Of a DNA stretch of 64,000 nucleotides, positions 24,109 to 34,043 are shown piece after piece (the stretch's first letter is position 1; every line of letters starts with the position of its first letter). Under the pieces are notes generated by a model. That model was not told the DNA's origin. It made no database searches and worked only from the letters and a program-made list of their open reading frames with translations. The position numbers were made by a program, and so were the translations under genes. Origin of the DNA: CAVVFX01 sp963777595 (GTDB taxonomy: Bacteria; Acidobacteriota; Terriglobia; Bryobacterales; Bryobacteraceae); contig CAVZRE010000061.1 in NCBI GenBank assembly GCA_963777595.1, positions 1 through 64,000 on the forward strand. The letters run 5' to 3'.

Positions 24109-24981
24109 TTACTTAACGACGCTCAGTCGCTTTAAGGTGTCCACGTTTCGACGGTCGTCGCCCTCTTCGTCGACGGGAGTCTCCAAGATGAAGGGTTTGG
24201 ATCGCAACTTCGGATGGCGAAGAATGCGGCTAAATCCGCGCCGTCCAATGTGACCCTCCCCGATATTGGCGTGACGATCGAGGTGCGAACCCAAGGGGTG
24301 CTTTGAGTCATTGGCATGGATGACATGAACATTCTGGAGCCCGAGAACCTTGTCCACATGGGCGAGCGTCGCGTCGAGTCCCGGCTTCGCGGCGATATCG
24401 AAGCCGGCGGCCAGCAGGTGGCAAGTGTCCAGACAGTACCCTACCGGCAAGGCGGATTCCCGCGCGGTCAAATCACGGATGCAACCCAGCTCTTCGAGTT
24501 TGCCTCCTATCTGCGCGCCCGCTCCCACGGTGTTTTCGAGCAGCACCGTCAGCCCTTCCAGTCTGAGACCCTGTGCTGCCTCGGCCATCGCGAGGACAAA
24601 CGCCCTCATCCCTTCCTGCACGGATTGTCCCTTATAGCTCCCGGGATGCAGCACCAGATACTCGGCGCCTAGCATGGCCGCTCGCTCCAGTTCGCCGCGA
24701 AACCCCACGATGGACTTCTCGCGAATCACCGGATCGAGGGAGGCGAGGTTGATCAAGTAGCTGCAGTGGACGGCCAGAGGATACAGATCGAACTTTTCAC
24801 GAGCAATGCGAAACAGACGGGTCTCGCTGCGCACGGGCGCGACGGCGCGCCACATCCGCGGGCTGGCGGAGAAAATCTGAAACGTGTTAGCTCCGAGTTC
24901 GGCAGCCTTTATCGCCGCGTTTTCGAGTGACTTGGCCCTTGAGGTATGGATGCCGATTCGCACGCTCCCATGGTACGGCAT
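24109..24981 (-). CDS. nfo: Endonuclease IV (AP endonuclease)
   Basis: This TIM-barrel enzyme of about 290 residues cleaves DNA 5' of abasic sites in base-excision repair, using three zinc ions. Zinc-binding and signature segments are visible: VRIGIHTSRAKSLENA at the start, NTFQIFSASPRMW, LAVHCSYLINLAS, GAEYLVLHPGSYKGQ, VLLENTVGAGAQIGG, VGYCLDTCHLLAAGFD, HVIHANDSKHPLGSHLDRHANIGEG and the terminal FILETPVDEE. The open frame extends to 25080 but the extra codons are unrelated to the family and cross into the PIG-L promoter, so ATG 24981 was taken; GTG 24963 is possible. It is divergent from the PIG-L gene. Confidence 0.95.
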   Translation of the reverse strand: MPYHGSVRIGIHTSRAKSLENAAIKAAELGANTFQIFSASPRMWRAVAPVRSETRLFRIAREKFDLYPLAVHCSYLINLASLDPVIREKSIVGFRGELERAAMLGAEYLVLHPGSYKGQSVQEGMRAFVLAMAEAAQGLRLEGLTVLLENTVGAGAQIGGKLEELGCIRDLTARESALPVGYCLDTCHLLAAGFDIAAKPGLDATLAHVDKVLGLQNVHVIHANDSKHPLGSHLDRHANIGEGHIGRRGFSRILRHPKLRSKPFILETPVDEEGDDRRNVDTLKRLSVVK

Positions 24982-25065
24982 GAACCTGGCGACGGGACCC
25001 GCCCAAACGAGTTTTGCATGCCGAAACGGGCGCGGATGGTATACGTGGTTAGTGAGGTAAAAGTA

Positions 25066-27915
25066 ATGACGAAAGTGCAAGCCGCGATGGCATTGAGTGT
25101 GTTACTGGCGTTGCTTCAGGCGCAATCGCCACAGGCAGCCCCCAAACCGGACCCGGACGCAACTCCCATCGACGTGGATCGCGGCGCAGCCGGTCTCGAC
25201 CGCTGGCTGCGGGCCCTCTCGACACGCGCGAGCATTCTGATGGTGACGGCGCATCCTGACGACGAAGACGGCGGCATGCTCGCCTACGAGACCCGTGGGC
25301 AAGGCGCCCGCGGCGTCCTGTTGACGCTCAATCGCGGTGAGGGCGGGCAGAACGAGATGTCTTCCGATATGTACGATCGGGAGGGCCTGGTCCGCACGCA
25401 GGAACTGCTGCAGGCCGACCGGTATTATGGCGTGGACCAATACTGGACGCGCGCGATCGACTATGGTTTTTCCAAGACGCGCGAAGAGGCGCTGGATAAA
25501 TGGAATCATGAACGCGTTCTCGCGGACGTGGTGCGCGTGATTCGCATGACGCGGCCTCTGGTGATCAGTTCGGTTTTTGTAGGAGCCGCGACCGACGGTC
25601 ATGGGAATCATCAGGTAGCCGGCGAAGTGGCGCAGGAAGCGTATCTCGCGGCAGGCGACCCGAACCGGTTCCCGGAGCAGATCAAGGACGAAGGGCTGAA
25701 ACCCTGGACGCCGCTCAAAGTTTACGCGCGTGTGCCTTTCTTCGCGGTCACGCCGAAGGGCATGTATGATTATGCGATCGATAAATACGTTCCGGTGAGA
25801 TTCTTCGATTACGTGAACGAGAAGTGGTCGGACACGCGGCCCGCTGCCAATATCGAGATTCAGGAAGGCGATTACTCACCGAGCGCCGGATTGTCGTATC
25901 TTCAGATCGGCCGTGAGGGTTTGAATTATCAGAAGAGTCAGAATGGCGGCATCGCGCTACCTCCTCCAGGGCCCTTTGCCAGCCCTTATCATCGTTACGG
26001 CTCGCGTGTGCCTGCGAGCGAGCATGAGCAATCCTTCTTTGACGGGGTAGATGTCTCGATCGCGGGGATCGGGACACTGGCGCCGGGACAGCCCGAGTTC
26101 CTGCAGACCGGACTTGCGGGTATTGCGGCCGAAGTAGAGAAAGCCGTTACCGGTTTTCGTCCGGACCGGCCGGCCGAGATTGCGCCGGCGCTTGCCGACG
26201 GTCTACAGAAGACGCAGGCGTTGTTGAGCGTGCTGCGGTCCAGCAGCCTGGCTGAGCCGGGCCGGGGCAACGTAATCTACGAATTGGAACAGAAACGGCT
26301 TCAATTCGGCAAAGCTCTCACCGCGGCGCTGGGGCTTTCTCTGCAAGCCACAGTGCTTTCCGACAGACCCTCGGCGAGTCCGTTCGGCCCGATGCCATCG
26401 GAAACTTTTGCGGTGGCGATCCCGGGTCAGTCGTTTAACGTGCAAGCGGAGTTGGTGAATGAAGGAGGAGAGGCGGTGGACGTGAAGACCGCGACCGTGG
26501 AGGCATCAGATGGTAAACCATGGACCATTTCCGCGAAGCCGGCCGGTGAAATCAAGAGCGACGGGATGAGCCGGATGGGGAGCCAGGCGCCAGTGATCGT
26601 GAGCGCGGCGCCCGCTGCCGTCGCGGCAAGGAATGAGGCCAAGTTCCAGTTCAGCGTGACCGTCCCAGCGGACGCCGCCCTCACGCGCCCTTACTTCAGC
26701 CGTGACAACGAAGAGCAGCCCTATTACAACATCGACGATCCCCGCTATCGCAACCAGTCGCTGGCGCCTTATCCGCTATCGGCTACGCTGCAGGTGAGCT
26801 ATCACGGAGCGGTGTTCCCGCTCTCGGAAGTGGTTCAGACCTTCCAGCGCACTTCCGGACTCGGGCTGCTGCCGAATCCGCTGCTCGTCGGACCGGCGAT
26901 TTCGATTACTCTGGCTCCTTCGGCAGGGGCAGTCCCGCTGGGCACGAAATCGTTTTCGTTTGCGGTGACGGTGCACAGCAACGTAAAGGGACCCGCGCAG
27001 GGAACCGTGCATCTGAATCTTCCCGCGGGCTGGAAGTCCGAGCCGGAGTCCGCGGCATTTGGGATGAACCGCGACGGAGAGGACCAGACCATTGCATTTG
27101 GTGTTTCACCCGGCGCGATTCAGGCCGGCAATTTCAAGATCACCGCGGTTGCGGATTACCAGGGTAAGCGCTATGAGGAAGGCTATCGCATGGTAGGGTA
27201 TGCGGGACTGCGGCCGTATCCCTTTTACCGGCCGGCAATTTATCGGGCGGTCGGCGTCGACGTGAAGACCGCACCAGACCTGAAGATCGGATATTTGCCG
27301 GGGACCGGCGACGAGGTGCCGCAAGCGCTCCAAGACCTGGGCCAGAAAGTGCGGATCCTGGCGGAAAGCGATGTCACGCAAGGCGATCTCTCGCAATTTG
27401 ACGCCATTCTGCTGGGTCCACGCGCTTATGCCGTCCGGCCCGAATTGAAATCGGCGAATAATCGCCTGCTGGAGTATGTGAAGAATGGCGGAGTGATGAT
27501 CGTGCAATACAATCTGCAAGGGTTCGACCGCGATTATGGACCCTATCCTTTCAACCTGGGCGCGAATCCGCAGAAGGTGGTCGACGAAGCTTCAAAGGTG
27601 ACCCTGCTGAATCCAGCGAGCCCGGTATTCAATTGGCCGAACCGGATCACGGAAGCCGATTTTACGGGATGGGTGGAGGAACGCGGCCACGGGTTTATGG
27701 GCACGTGGGACAAGCAATATGAGCCGCTGGTGCAGACTCACGATCCTGACCAGGATCCGCAGCTTGGCGGGCTGCTGCTCGCGCGCTACGGCAAAGGGGC
27801 ATACATCTATGACGCATTCGCGTTATACCGGCAACTGCCCGTCGGCGTGCCGGGTGCATACCGGTTACTCGCGAACTTAGTCAGCCTGGGAAAGAATCCC
27901 AACTGGCCAAAGTAG
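25066..27915 (+). CDS. Large PIG-L/LmbE-type deacetylase, exported
   Basis: This 949-residue protein has a signal peptide (VQAAMALSVLLALLQAQSPQAA). The N-terminal domain (about 55-230) is a PIG-L/LmbE N-acetylglucosaminyl deacetylase with the zinc motif TAHPDDEDGGML and a third-ligand region DGHGNHQVAGE. A long insert-containing middle part and beta-sandwich stretches follow, including a NEW3-like segment about 640-700 (VTVHSNVKGPAQGTVHLNLP). The C-terminus contains a Rossmann/GATase-like fold (IGYLPGTGDEVPQALQDLG, GGVMIVQYNLQG). Most PIG-L enzymes are 220-280 residues; this long exported form is common in Acidobacteriota and Bacteroidota and should deacetylate sugars outside the cytoplasm. 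ATG 25066 follows GAGG. The substrate is unknown. Confidence 0.92.
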   Translation: MTKVQAAMALSVLLALLQAQSPQAAPKPDPDATPIDVDRGAAGLDRWLRALSTRASILMVTAHPDDEDGGMLAYETRGQGARGVLLTLNRGEGGQNEMSSDMYDREGLVRTQELLQADRYYGVDQYWTRAIDYGFSKTREEALDKWNHERVLADVVRVIRMTRPLVISSVFVGAATDGHGNHQVAGEVAQEAYLAAGDPNRFPEQIKDEGLKPWTPLKVYARVPFFAVTPKGMYDYAIDKYVPVRFFDYVNEKWSDTRPAANIEIQEGDYSPSAGLSYLQIGREGLNYQKSQNGGIALPPPGPFASPYHRYGSRVPASEHEQSFFDGVDVSIAGIGTLAPGQPEFLQTGLAGIAAEVEKAVTGFRPDRPAEIAPALADGLQKTQALLSVLRSSSLAEPGRGNVIYELEQKRLQFGKALTAALGLSLQATVLSDRPSASPFGPMPSETFAVAIPGQSFNVQAELVNEGGEAVDVKTATVEASDGKPWTISAKPAGEIKSDGMSRMGSQAPVIVSAAPAAVAARNEAKFQFSVTVPADAALTRPYFSRDNEEQPYYNIDDPRYRNQSLAPYPLSATLQVSYHGAVFPLSEVVQTFQRTSGLGLLPNPLLVGPAISITLAPSAGAVPLGTKSFSFAVTVHSNVKGPAQGTVHLNLPAGWKSEPESAAFGMNRDGEDQTIAFGVSPGAIQAGNFKITAVADYQGKRYEEGYRMVGYAGLRPYPFYRPAIYRAVGVDVKTAPDLKIGYLPGTGDEVPQALQDLGQKVRILAESDVTQGDLSQFDAILLGPRAYAVRPELKSANNRLLEYVKNGGVMIVQYNLQGFDRDYGPYPFNLGANPQKVVDEASKVTLLNPASPVFNWPNRITEADFTGWVEERGHGFMGTWDKQYEPLVQTHDPDQDPQLGGLLLARYGKGAYIYDAFALYRQLPVGVPGAYRLLANLVSLGKNPNWPK

Positions 27916-28005
27916 TTCTGCCCGGTTGTATGCGGGATTTCATGGCTCGGTTCGCTCAAGGGAGGGGATGACACCGATGCACGCGGGGCGGTAAGGCTAC
28001 TGCGA

Positions 28006-28749
28006 CTAACGAACGGCGATGTCCAGCAGCGTCAGCCAATATTGCACGGATTGGAGCGCGAAGCCGATCAGAATCAGGCCTACTCCAAAAACTCCCATGC
28101 GTTTTTCTGGAACATGGTCGGCCGTCCATTCGACGAAGGGAGTGCAACTGCCGGCGATCGCGGTGACTAACCCGATGGTGAGCCCGGCTTTCAACCCGAT
28201 GGCGATGGCGTGCTCCCGATGTTGCGCCACCAGACTGCTAATGTAGCCGGTCACCGCGTACCAGACCGTGCGATTCAAAGCCGCGAGCAATTGGAAGCGG
28301 GTCAGGCGCGGGCGCGTAGCAGGCTTGTACCCGGCGGTGGGACGGATGCCGAGCCGGTAGGCGATGGTCTGGCCTACGGTGCTCAGCGCACCGAAGGTGA
28401 TGCCGAACGGAGTCCCGAAGGCATACGCCGCACCTATGGCGAAACCGCATCCGCGAATCGCGCTCATGGAGGTGTCCAGCCAGAATCCCGACTTAGGTTC
28501 ATGCCGGGCAGCACGCGAAAGCTCCCAGGCGAGGGTAATTCCGTGGGCGACTCCGCTAGACAGGCCGAATACCGGCCCCAGGGCTAAGCCATAGCCAGTT
28601 CCAAAAAGCGCCCCGTAAGTGACTGCACGGGTCAATGTCCGCAGCGGCCCGTGTTCGCCGCCTAGCAGGTCATAGGCGAGGTACATGGCCCCAAGCACGT
28701 CGAGCGAACTGCCGATGATGCTGACCAGAGCTACCGTGTGCTTGTCCAT
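28006..28749 (-). CDS. Multi-pass membrane protein
   Basis: This 247-residue integral membrane protein is of unknown function. Five or six hydrophobic stretches are visible (LVSIIGSSLDVLGAMYLAYDL, YGALFGTGYGLALGPVFGL, GFAIGAAYAFGTPFGITFGAL, IGLKAGLTIGLVTAIAGSC, GVFGVGLILIGFALQSVQYW), many rich in Gly as in tightly packed helix bundles. There is no transport or catalytic motif I recognise. It is the last gene of a minus-strand run that starts with the kinase at 33247, and lies 15 bases after the metallo-beta-lactamase gene. Confidence 0.8.
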   Translation of the reverse strand: MDKHTVALVSIIGSSLDVLGAMYLAYDLLGGEHGPLRTLTRAVTYGALFGTGYGLALGPVFGLSSGVAHGITLAWELSRAARHEPKSGFWLDTSMSAIRGCGFAIGAAYAFGTPFGITFGALSTVGQTIAYRLGIRPTAGYKPATRPRLTRFQLLAALNRTVWYAVTGYISSLVAQHREHAIAIGLKAGLTIGLVTAIAGSCTPFVEWTADHVPEKRMGVFGVGLILIGFALQSVQYWLTLLDIAVR

Positions 28750-28764
28750 AGGAGGCGGAATTCG

Positions 28765-29718
28765 TCACTCCAGGGTCAAGGACTGGCCATTCGCCAGCAG
28801 CACCAACGAAGCGCCGCCGGCGCATTCCTTCAGGCGTTCCCTGGGAGTGTCGATCCCTTCGTCCGCAAGTTGGAAGGTGCCGTGGTGAATCGCAATGCTG
28901 CTCCCGGCTTCCAGGATGTGGTGCGCTTTTACAGCGTCCTCGGGATTCATATGGACCGATGACATAAACCAGCGCGGCTCATAGGCGCCAATCGGCAAGA
29001 GAGCCAGGCGGGGCTTGCCAAATCGCTCGCGGAGCCAAGCGAAATGGTTTCCGAAGGCCGTATCTCCCGCGAAATAGACCATACGGCCGGCCATTTCGAT
29101 AACATAGCCGCACCAGAGAGTGCGATTGCGATCAAAAATTCCGCGCGCCGAAAAATGCATCGCCGGCACGCTATGGATCGTAGCCTGACCGAGTGATAGA
29201 GAATCGCCCCAATCCAGTTCGTGGACGGGAGCGATCCTCTTCGAACGCAAGAGGCTGCCAACGCCGGAAGGAACGACAAATTGAGAATTTCCAAGATCCG
29301 CCAACCGCTGCAAAGTCGCAAGATCGAGATGATCGTAATGGTTGTGGCTGAGGAGCACGATATCGATACGGGGGAGATCCTCCCAATTCACACCGGGCTG
29401 TCTGCGGCGGCGGGGACCGACCGCGGTGAGGGGACTCGCGCGCTCCGACCAGATGGGATCGGTCAAAATTTGTAATCCCCGTTGCTGGAGCAGGACGGTT
29501 GAGTGGTTGATCAGCGTCACCCTCAATGCATTACCCTCCACGCTGGAAGGCGGCTTCGAGGGCTCGACATCCGGCACGAAACGCGGAGACTTCTCCGGCC
29601 GGCTGGAGAGTTTCCATCGCAAGACATCCAGCAAACCACGCGCTTGCGGGGCGTCCGGATTAAAATATCGCGTGCCGTCAAAATGCCTTGGAAAGGATGC
29701 GGGGGCGCCATGAGGCAT
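28765..29718 (-). CDS. Metallo-beta-lactamase-fold hydrolase (NAPE-PLD-like)
   Basis: This 317-residue protein carries the zinc signature LLSHNHYDHLDL (HxHxDH) and downstream ligands in MHFSARGIFDRN and YFAGDTAFG (Asp), SVHMNPEDAVKAH and IAIHHGTF. The N-terminal GPRRRRQPGVNWEDLP and the WLRERFGKPRLALLPIGAYEPRWFM segment mark the NAPE-phospholipase-D/UlaG-like branch of MBL-fold proteins. The substrate may be a phospholipid or another phosphoester; which cannot be told. It is encoded between the iminopeptidase (nine-base gap) and the membrane protein. Confidence 0.9.
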   Translation of the reverse strand: MPHGAPASFPRHFDGTRYFNPDAPQARGLLDVLRWKLSSRPEKSPRFVPDVEPSKPPSSVEGNALRVTLINHSTVLLQQRGLQILTDPIWSERASPLTAVGPRRRRQPGVNWEDLPRIDIVLLSHNHYDHLDLATLQRLADLGNSQFVVPSGVGSLLRSKRIAPVHELDWGDSLSLGQATIHSVPAMHFSARGIFDRNRTLWCGYVIEMAGRMVYFAGDTAFGNHFAWLRERFGKPRLALLPIGAYEPRWFMSSVHMNPEDAVKAHHILEAGSSIAIHHGTFQLADEGIDTPRERLKECAGGASLVLLANGQSLTLE

Positions 29719-29727
29719 GGTGAAAGT

Positions 29728-30716
29728 TCAGCCCGCGAACCGGTCCGTTGCGGCGACTAGGGCGCGGCTGTTGGGAGGTTCGAAGGCGCTGTGGCCGCTG
29801 TCCGGCGTGATGATGAGCTCGGCTTCGGGCCAGGCGCGGTGAAGCGCCCACGCGCTCTCCATGGGGCAGACCACGTCGTAACGGCCCTGCACGATCACGC
29901 CAGGGATGTGGCGGATGCGCGAGGCATTGCGCAGCAACTGGTCGTCGGTTTCGAAGAAGCCCTTATTGATGAAGTAGTGGGCCTCGATGCGCGCGAAGGC
30001 GAGGGCGAACTCATCCTCTTCATAGTGGCCGGCGAAGGCGGGGTCGGGCAGAAGCTTGGAAGTAGCCCCTTCCCATCCGCTCCAGATCTTCGCGGCCGCG
30101 AGCCGCACGGCCGGGTCCTCGCTGGTGAGGCGGCGGTAATAGGCGGAGAGCAGATCGCCGCGCTCGTCCTCGGGAATGTGGGCGAGAGTAGGGCTCCCAC
30201 GCATCGGGATAGATGACCGACGCGCCGCGCTGGTAGAACCAGTCGATTTCCTGCTTGCGGAGGAGGAAGATGCCGCGAAGCACGAGTTCGGTCACGCGAT
30301 CGGGATGAGTTTGGGAATAGGCGAGGGCGAGCGTGGAGCCCCAGGATCCGCCGAAAACCTGCCAGCGCTCGATTCCGAGGTGCTCGCGGAGTTTCTCGAT
30401 ATCGGCGACCAGGTCCCAGGTGGTGTTGGCTTCGAGCGACGCGTAGGGCGTGCTCTTGCCGCAGCCGCGCTGGTCGAAGTTGACGATGCGGTACTTTTCG
30501 GGATGAAAGAAGCGGCGCTGTTTGGGATCGGAACCGCCGCCCGGACCGCCATGCAGAAAGATCACGGGCTTACCGCAAGGGGTTACCGCTTTCCTCGAAG
30601 TAGATCTCGTGGACGGGCGAGACCTGAAGCCGGCCGGTGTTATATGGCTCGATCGGGGGGTAGAGCCAGGTAAGGGGGTCCTTGATGACCGACCTGGCTG
30701 GAGATGGATTCGTCAT
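29728..30716 (-). CDS. pip: Proline iminopeptidase (frameshifted)
   Basis: This alpha/beta-hydrolase of peptidase family S33 removes N-terminal proline. The gene reads from ATG 30716 (LTWLYPPIEPYNTGRLQVS) but hits TAA after ESGNPLR. Removing one T in CCCTTGCGG near 30585 restores NPCGKPVIFLHGGPGGG and the rest of the protein. A second frame change near 30190-30200 joins YPDAWEPY to LAHIPEDERGDLL. Catalytic residues are Ser in GGSWGSTLAL, Asp in GRYDVVCP and His in SGHSAFEP. Corrected length is about 329 residues, normal for the family. It follows the protein kinase by 14 bases, so they share an operon. Confidence 0.85.
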
Positions 30717-30730
30717 TGGCAGCCCGTGTT

Positions 30731-33247
30731 CTACTTCAGCCCCTCTATGCTATGGAGATCTTCGAGTTGTTGAGGAACCGAATATACATAATTCTTTCCA
30801 TCAGCCGAAATGCGCAGCGTGTTGATGCCACGCAAACCGGCCCGGTCCGCAGGATCGATCGTCAGCAGAGGTTCGCGTTTTCCCGTTTTCCAGTTTAGGC
30901 GTTCCACCGCGAGGGGCATCCGCGCGCCGTCGAACACATACAAATCGCGCCCGTCCGAACTCCAGCCGGCGATACCGGTACCCGGCACTACTCCGGACAA
31001 AACTTGCGGCTGACCTCCCTTGACGGGGTAGAGCGTTACCTTGCCTTCCGAAGTCGCGGTCACGAACTCGCCATTCAGGATCGGACCAAATCCGGTGGCC
31101 CGAACGCCCGCGGGGGTGATGGGACGGGGAGCGCCGCCGTTGAGTCCCATCAAATAGTAACGCTGTCCTTTTCCCGGCTCGCTGGCGCGCAACCAAAGGG
31201 TCTTGCCGTCGTTCAACAGACCCGCGCGATACAGGGTGAAACCGTTGAGCTGAATCACGGTGGGCTGTCCGGCACGCACCGGGTAAACTTCGACGGAACT
31301 TTCCAGATTAGAGACCACCGACGCTCCGTCCGGGGAGAGCGACGGATAGTGACCCTCTCCGAGCAGGACGGGGAGCGACCCGCTCGTCTCGCGGAGATAA
31401 ATGAGTGCGGACGAACCTGCTCCCTCGCCGGTCTCGGAAAACGTGATCGTCTTACTGTCGAGCGAGAGGCTCTCCACGAAAGACCAGTCCAGCCAGGATA
31501 GATCCTTTTCGCCCGCGGTTCCGTCGCCGTGGAAAAGCAGCTTCATCCGGCGTTCTTCGTTGGCCACGAGCACACGCCCGTCGCGCGCGATATCAAGAAG
31601 AATGAGGGGCTTAGCCTGGGAATAAATCACGCGCTCACGCCCGCTGAGAGTGACAGCCCGCAGTTCCAGACGCGCGCCAAAGGTTGCGGCGGTGAACCAG
31701 ATTTCTTTTCCCTGCGGCTGCCAGGCCAGTCCGTTGCAGGCCGCATACCGGGCGCTCAGTGTCCGAGTCTTACCTTTCCGGTCGACCACCATGACGGCGC
31801 CGGAATTATTGTCGACTGAGTGATCGAGGAAAGCGACGCTGTCGCCCGCGGGGGAGACCTTGGGCTGGGAGATAAAGCCTGCCGTGTGGTACAAAACCGT
31901 GCCCACGGGATACTCCAACTGGAAGCCCTGGTCCGTGCTCCGGACCACCGCCATTTCGTTGGACGGCGACCAATCGACAAACGCAATCTTCTCGTCGAGA
32001 TCGCGCACAGCGCCTCCCGAATAGGGAGCTACGGCCAACGTACCGGGAGTCGCATAGAAATTCCCCACTAACGTATTTCTGAGGAGCGCCAGTTCACCTT
32101 TTGGGGACACGGCTCCCAGTTCCAGATCCTGAAATCCCAACGACCGGGACCCTGGGACGTCCGCGCGCGCGAGATAAACGTCGCTGTGGCCGCCCTCCCA
32201 CTTTGCGGAGTAGATGACGCTGGCGCCGTCCGGCGTGAAACGCGCTCCGTGAATCATGCCCCGGCTGAACGTTAGCCGGTGGAAGACGGGCTGCGCCACC
32301 CGGCCACTGTCGAGCAATAGCACGGCGCACGCGAGCGCGAACACACCGGCCAGGGACCACGGAAGCCATTTCAGGTTTCGCTTCACCGGGATCGCAGGAC
32401 GAGAAGAACTATCGAGCTGGCTCATCGATTCCAGATCGAACGCCAGATCCCGCGCCGACTGAAACCGCTCCCCGGGGTTTTTCTCGAGACAATGCCGGAT
32501 GGTGCGCTGCAGCGCGGGCGCGATCTTGTCTTCAAACAGCGGGTCGTCTTTCAGCACCGCGCTCATGCGATCCGCGTCGGTACGCCCCTGGAAGGCTTTT
32601 TGTCCCGTCAACATCTCGTACAACACGCAACCCAGACTGAAGATGTCGGACCGGTGGTCGACGGGCTCGCCGCGGATCTGTTCCGGCGACATGTAGGCGG
32701 CCGTGCCTACCACCATTCCCGGCGTCGAGACGACCGTAATCGTGGCATCCTCGGGCGCGCCCACGACCGGTACGACTTTCGCGAGGCCGAAATCGAGGAT
32801 TTTCACGCGGCCTTCATTGGTGATGAAGATGTTCTCCGGCTTCACGTCGCGGTGCGTGATGGTGCGAGAGTGCGCCGCGGCCAAGCCGCAAGCGATCTGG
32901 CGCGCGTAGTCCACGGCTTTCCAAGTCGGCAGACTCCCATTGCGCAGGCGTCCACGCAGGGTGTCGCCTTCGAGAAGTTCGCAGACCAGATACGGACTCT
33001 CATCGTGCAGCCCGAAATCGTAGACGGCGAGAATATTGGCATCGTTCATGGCCCCGGCCGCCTGGGCCTCCTGTTGAAATCGACGCACGCGTTCGCTGTC
33101 TCCGCCGAACGCTTCGCCCATAACTTTCAACGCGACGTCGCGGTTCAAACGCGTGTCCCGAGCCCGATAAACCGTACCCATACCACCCGCGCCGATGAAC
33201 GACACGATCTGGTACGGCCCGATTCGGGTTCCAGGTGCAAGTGGCAT
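30731..33247 (-). CDS. Serine/threonine protein kinase with beta-propeller sensor
   Basis: This 838-residue membrane kinase of the PknB type has a complete kinase domain at about 10-270: glycine loop GAGGMGTVY, Lys41 in VALKVM, catalytic ITHRDVKPEN (Asp134), DFG at 152 and the SPEQ equivalent of APE. One membrane helix at about 290-310 (WLPWSLAGVFALACAVLLL) leads to a roughly 500-residue periplasmic region of TolB/WD40-like repeats (GARFTPDGASVIYSAKWEGG, KVSPAGDSVAFLDHS, WSSDGRDLYVFDG). This is a very common layout in Acidobacteriota, where the propeller is thought to sense envelope signals. It is first of a minus-strand run with pip, MBL and membrane genes. Confidence 0.95.
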   Translation of the reverse strand: MPLAPGTRIGPYQIVSFIGAGGMGTVYRARDTRLNRDVALKVMGEAFGGDSERVRRFQQEAQAAGAMNDANILAVYDFGLHDESPYLVCELLEGDTLRGRLRNGSLPTWKAVDYARQIACGLAAAHSRTITHRDVKPENIFITNEGRVKILDFGLAKVVPVVGAPEDATITVVSTPGMVVGTAAYMSPEQIRGEPVDHRSDIFSLGCVLYEMLTGQKAFQGRTDADRMSAVLKDDPLFEDKIAPALQRTIRHCLEKNPGERFQSARDLAFDLESMSQLDSSSRPAIPVKRNLKWLPWSLAGVFALACAVLLLDSGRVAQPVFHRLTFSRGMIHGARFTPDGASVIYSAKWEGGHSDVYLARADVPGSRSLGFQDLELGAVSPKGELALLRNTLVGNFYATPGTLAVAPYSGGAVRDLDEKIAFVDWSPSNEMAVVRSTDQGFQLEYPVGTVLYHTAGFISQPKVSPAGDSVAFLDHSVDNNSGAVMVVDRKGKTRTLSARYAACNGLAWQPQGKEIWFTAATFGARLELRAVTLSGRERVIYSQAKPLILLDIARDGRVLVANEERRMKLLFHGDGTAGEKDLSWLDWSFVESLSLDSKTITFSETGEGAGSSALIYLRETSGSLPVLLGEGHYPSLSPDGASVVSNLESSVEVYPVRAGQPTVIQLNGFTLYRAGLLNDGKTLWLRASEPGKGQRYYLMGLNGGAPRPITPAGVRATGFGPILNGEFVTATSEGKVTLYPVKGGQPQVLSGVVPGTGIAGWSSDGRDLYVFDGARMPLAVERLNWKTGKREPLLTIDPADRAGLRGINTLRISADGKNYVYSVPQQLEDLHSIEGLK

Positions 33248-33292
33248 GAGGGGAGCACATAGATTCTAACATTGCCGGCTGTGCTACGCAGC

Positions 33293-33988
33293 TTACAAGT
33301 TAAAGACGGGCGACATTTCCCGCCGTCCAAGACGGGTAAGGGCTAAAGCCCGGCTGTCCAGGTCCTGGAGCACCCACTTTCTTTTCAGCGCCACGTCGAA
33401 AAGAGCGGCTCCCAGCGCGCCGCCGAGGTGGGGCCGGCGTTCGCTCCAATCGAGACAGGCGAACGCGAATCTGCGGCGCTGCGTCCGGACAGCCTCCAAA
33501 TCAATGCCCAGAGATCCACACGCCTTGATTCCCTCCGGGGTCAGGTCATAGGAATCGCGTTTGCCCTCGAGATTGGCAAGCCAACCGTGATTCTTGAAGT
33601 GATCGTGCATCGCTACGCCCAAGGTTCCGGCGATATGGTCGTAGCAAGCCCGCGCGGCGCGCAGACGGCTGGGGGTGTTGGGAACGAATTTAGGGGGCGG
33701 TCCGCCGGCCAGCACGCTTAGAGCTTCGAGCGCACTGGCGACGTTGGCGCCCTCCAGACTGTAATAGCGGTGCTTGCCCTGGACATGCGCTCTCACCAGG
33801 TGTTCGTTTTTCAGCCGGCCCAAATGCACGCTTGCCGTAGAAGGACTCACCTCCGCGACGATGGCGAGTTCGGTGCCGGTTCGCGCGTGACCATCCAGGA
33901 GGCAAAAGAGCATTCGTGCTCGCGCCGGCTCACCGATGGCGGCGGCAATCCGGGCTACGGCCCTGTCGGAGAAACCACTGACATCCAT
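33293..33988 (-). CDS. ArsR-family winged-helix regulator
   Basis: This 231-residue transcription factor has an N-terminal ArsR winged helix (residues 10-95: IGEPARARMLFCLLDGHARTG, VSPSTASVHLGRLKNEHLV, GKHRYYSLEG), where the wing and recognition helix are clear. There is a larger C-terminal domain (about 110-230) with KRDSYDLTPEGIKA and a predicted second winged helix. It is longer than a typical ArsR and lacks the CxC metal site, so it is likely not metal-responsive. It is divergent from the NIPSNAP gene, with 55 bases between the starts, and may repress that gene and itself. Confidence 0.87.
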   Translation of the reverse strand: MDVSGFSDRAVARIAAAIGEPARARMLFCLLDGHARTGTELAIVAEVSPSTASVHLGRLKNEHLVRAHVQGKHRYYSLEGANVASALEALSVLAGGPPPKFVPNTPSRLRAARACYDHIAGTLGVAMHDHFKNHGWLANLEGKRDSYDLTPEGIKACGSLGIDLEAVRTQRRRFAFACLDWSERRPHLGGALGAALFDVALKRKWVLQDLDSRALALTRLGRREMSPVFNL

Positions 33989-34043
33989 ACTTTGATGCTA
34001 GACGAAGTGTCAATTCGAAACAACTGGCATACTGAGCGGACAT

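Noticed and set aside
24946..25066. Upstream extension of the PIG-L gene to 24946
   Set aside because: It overlaps the endonuclease IV start and precedes the signal peptide. ATG 25066 has a ribosome-binding site.
32492..33262. 256-codon plus-strand frame over the kinase domain
   Set aside because: Antisense shadow of the kinase, with no independent features.
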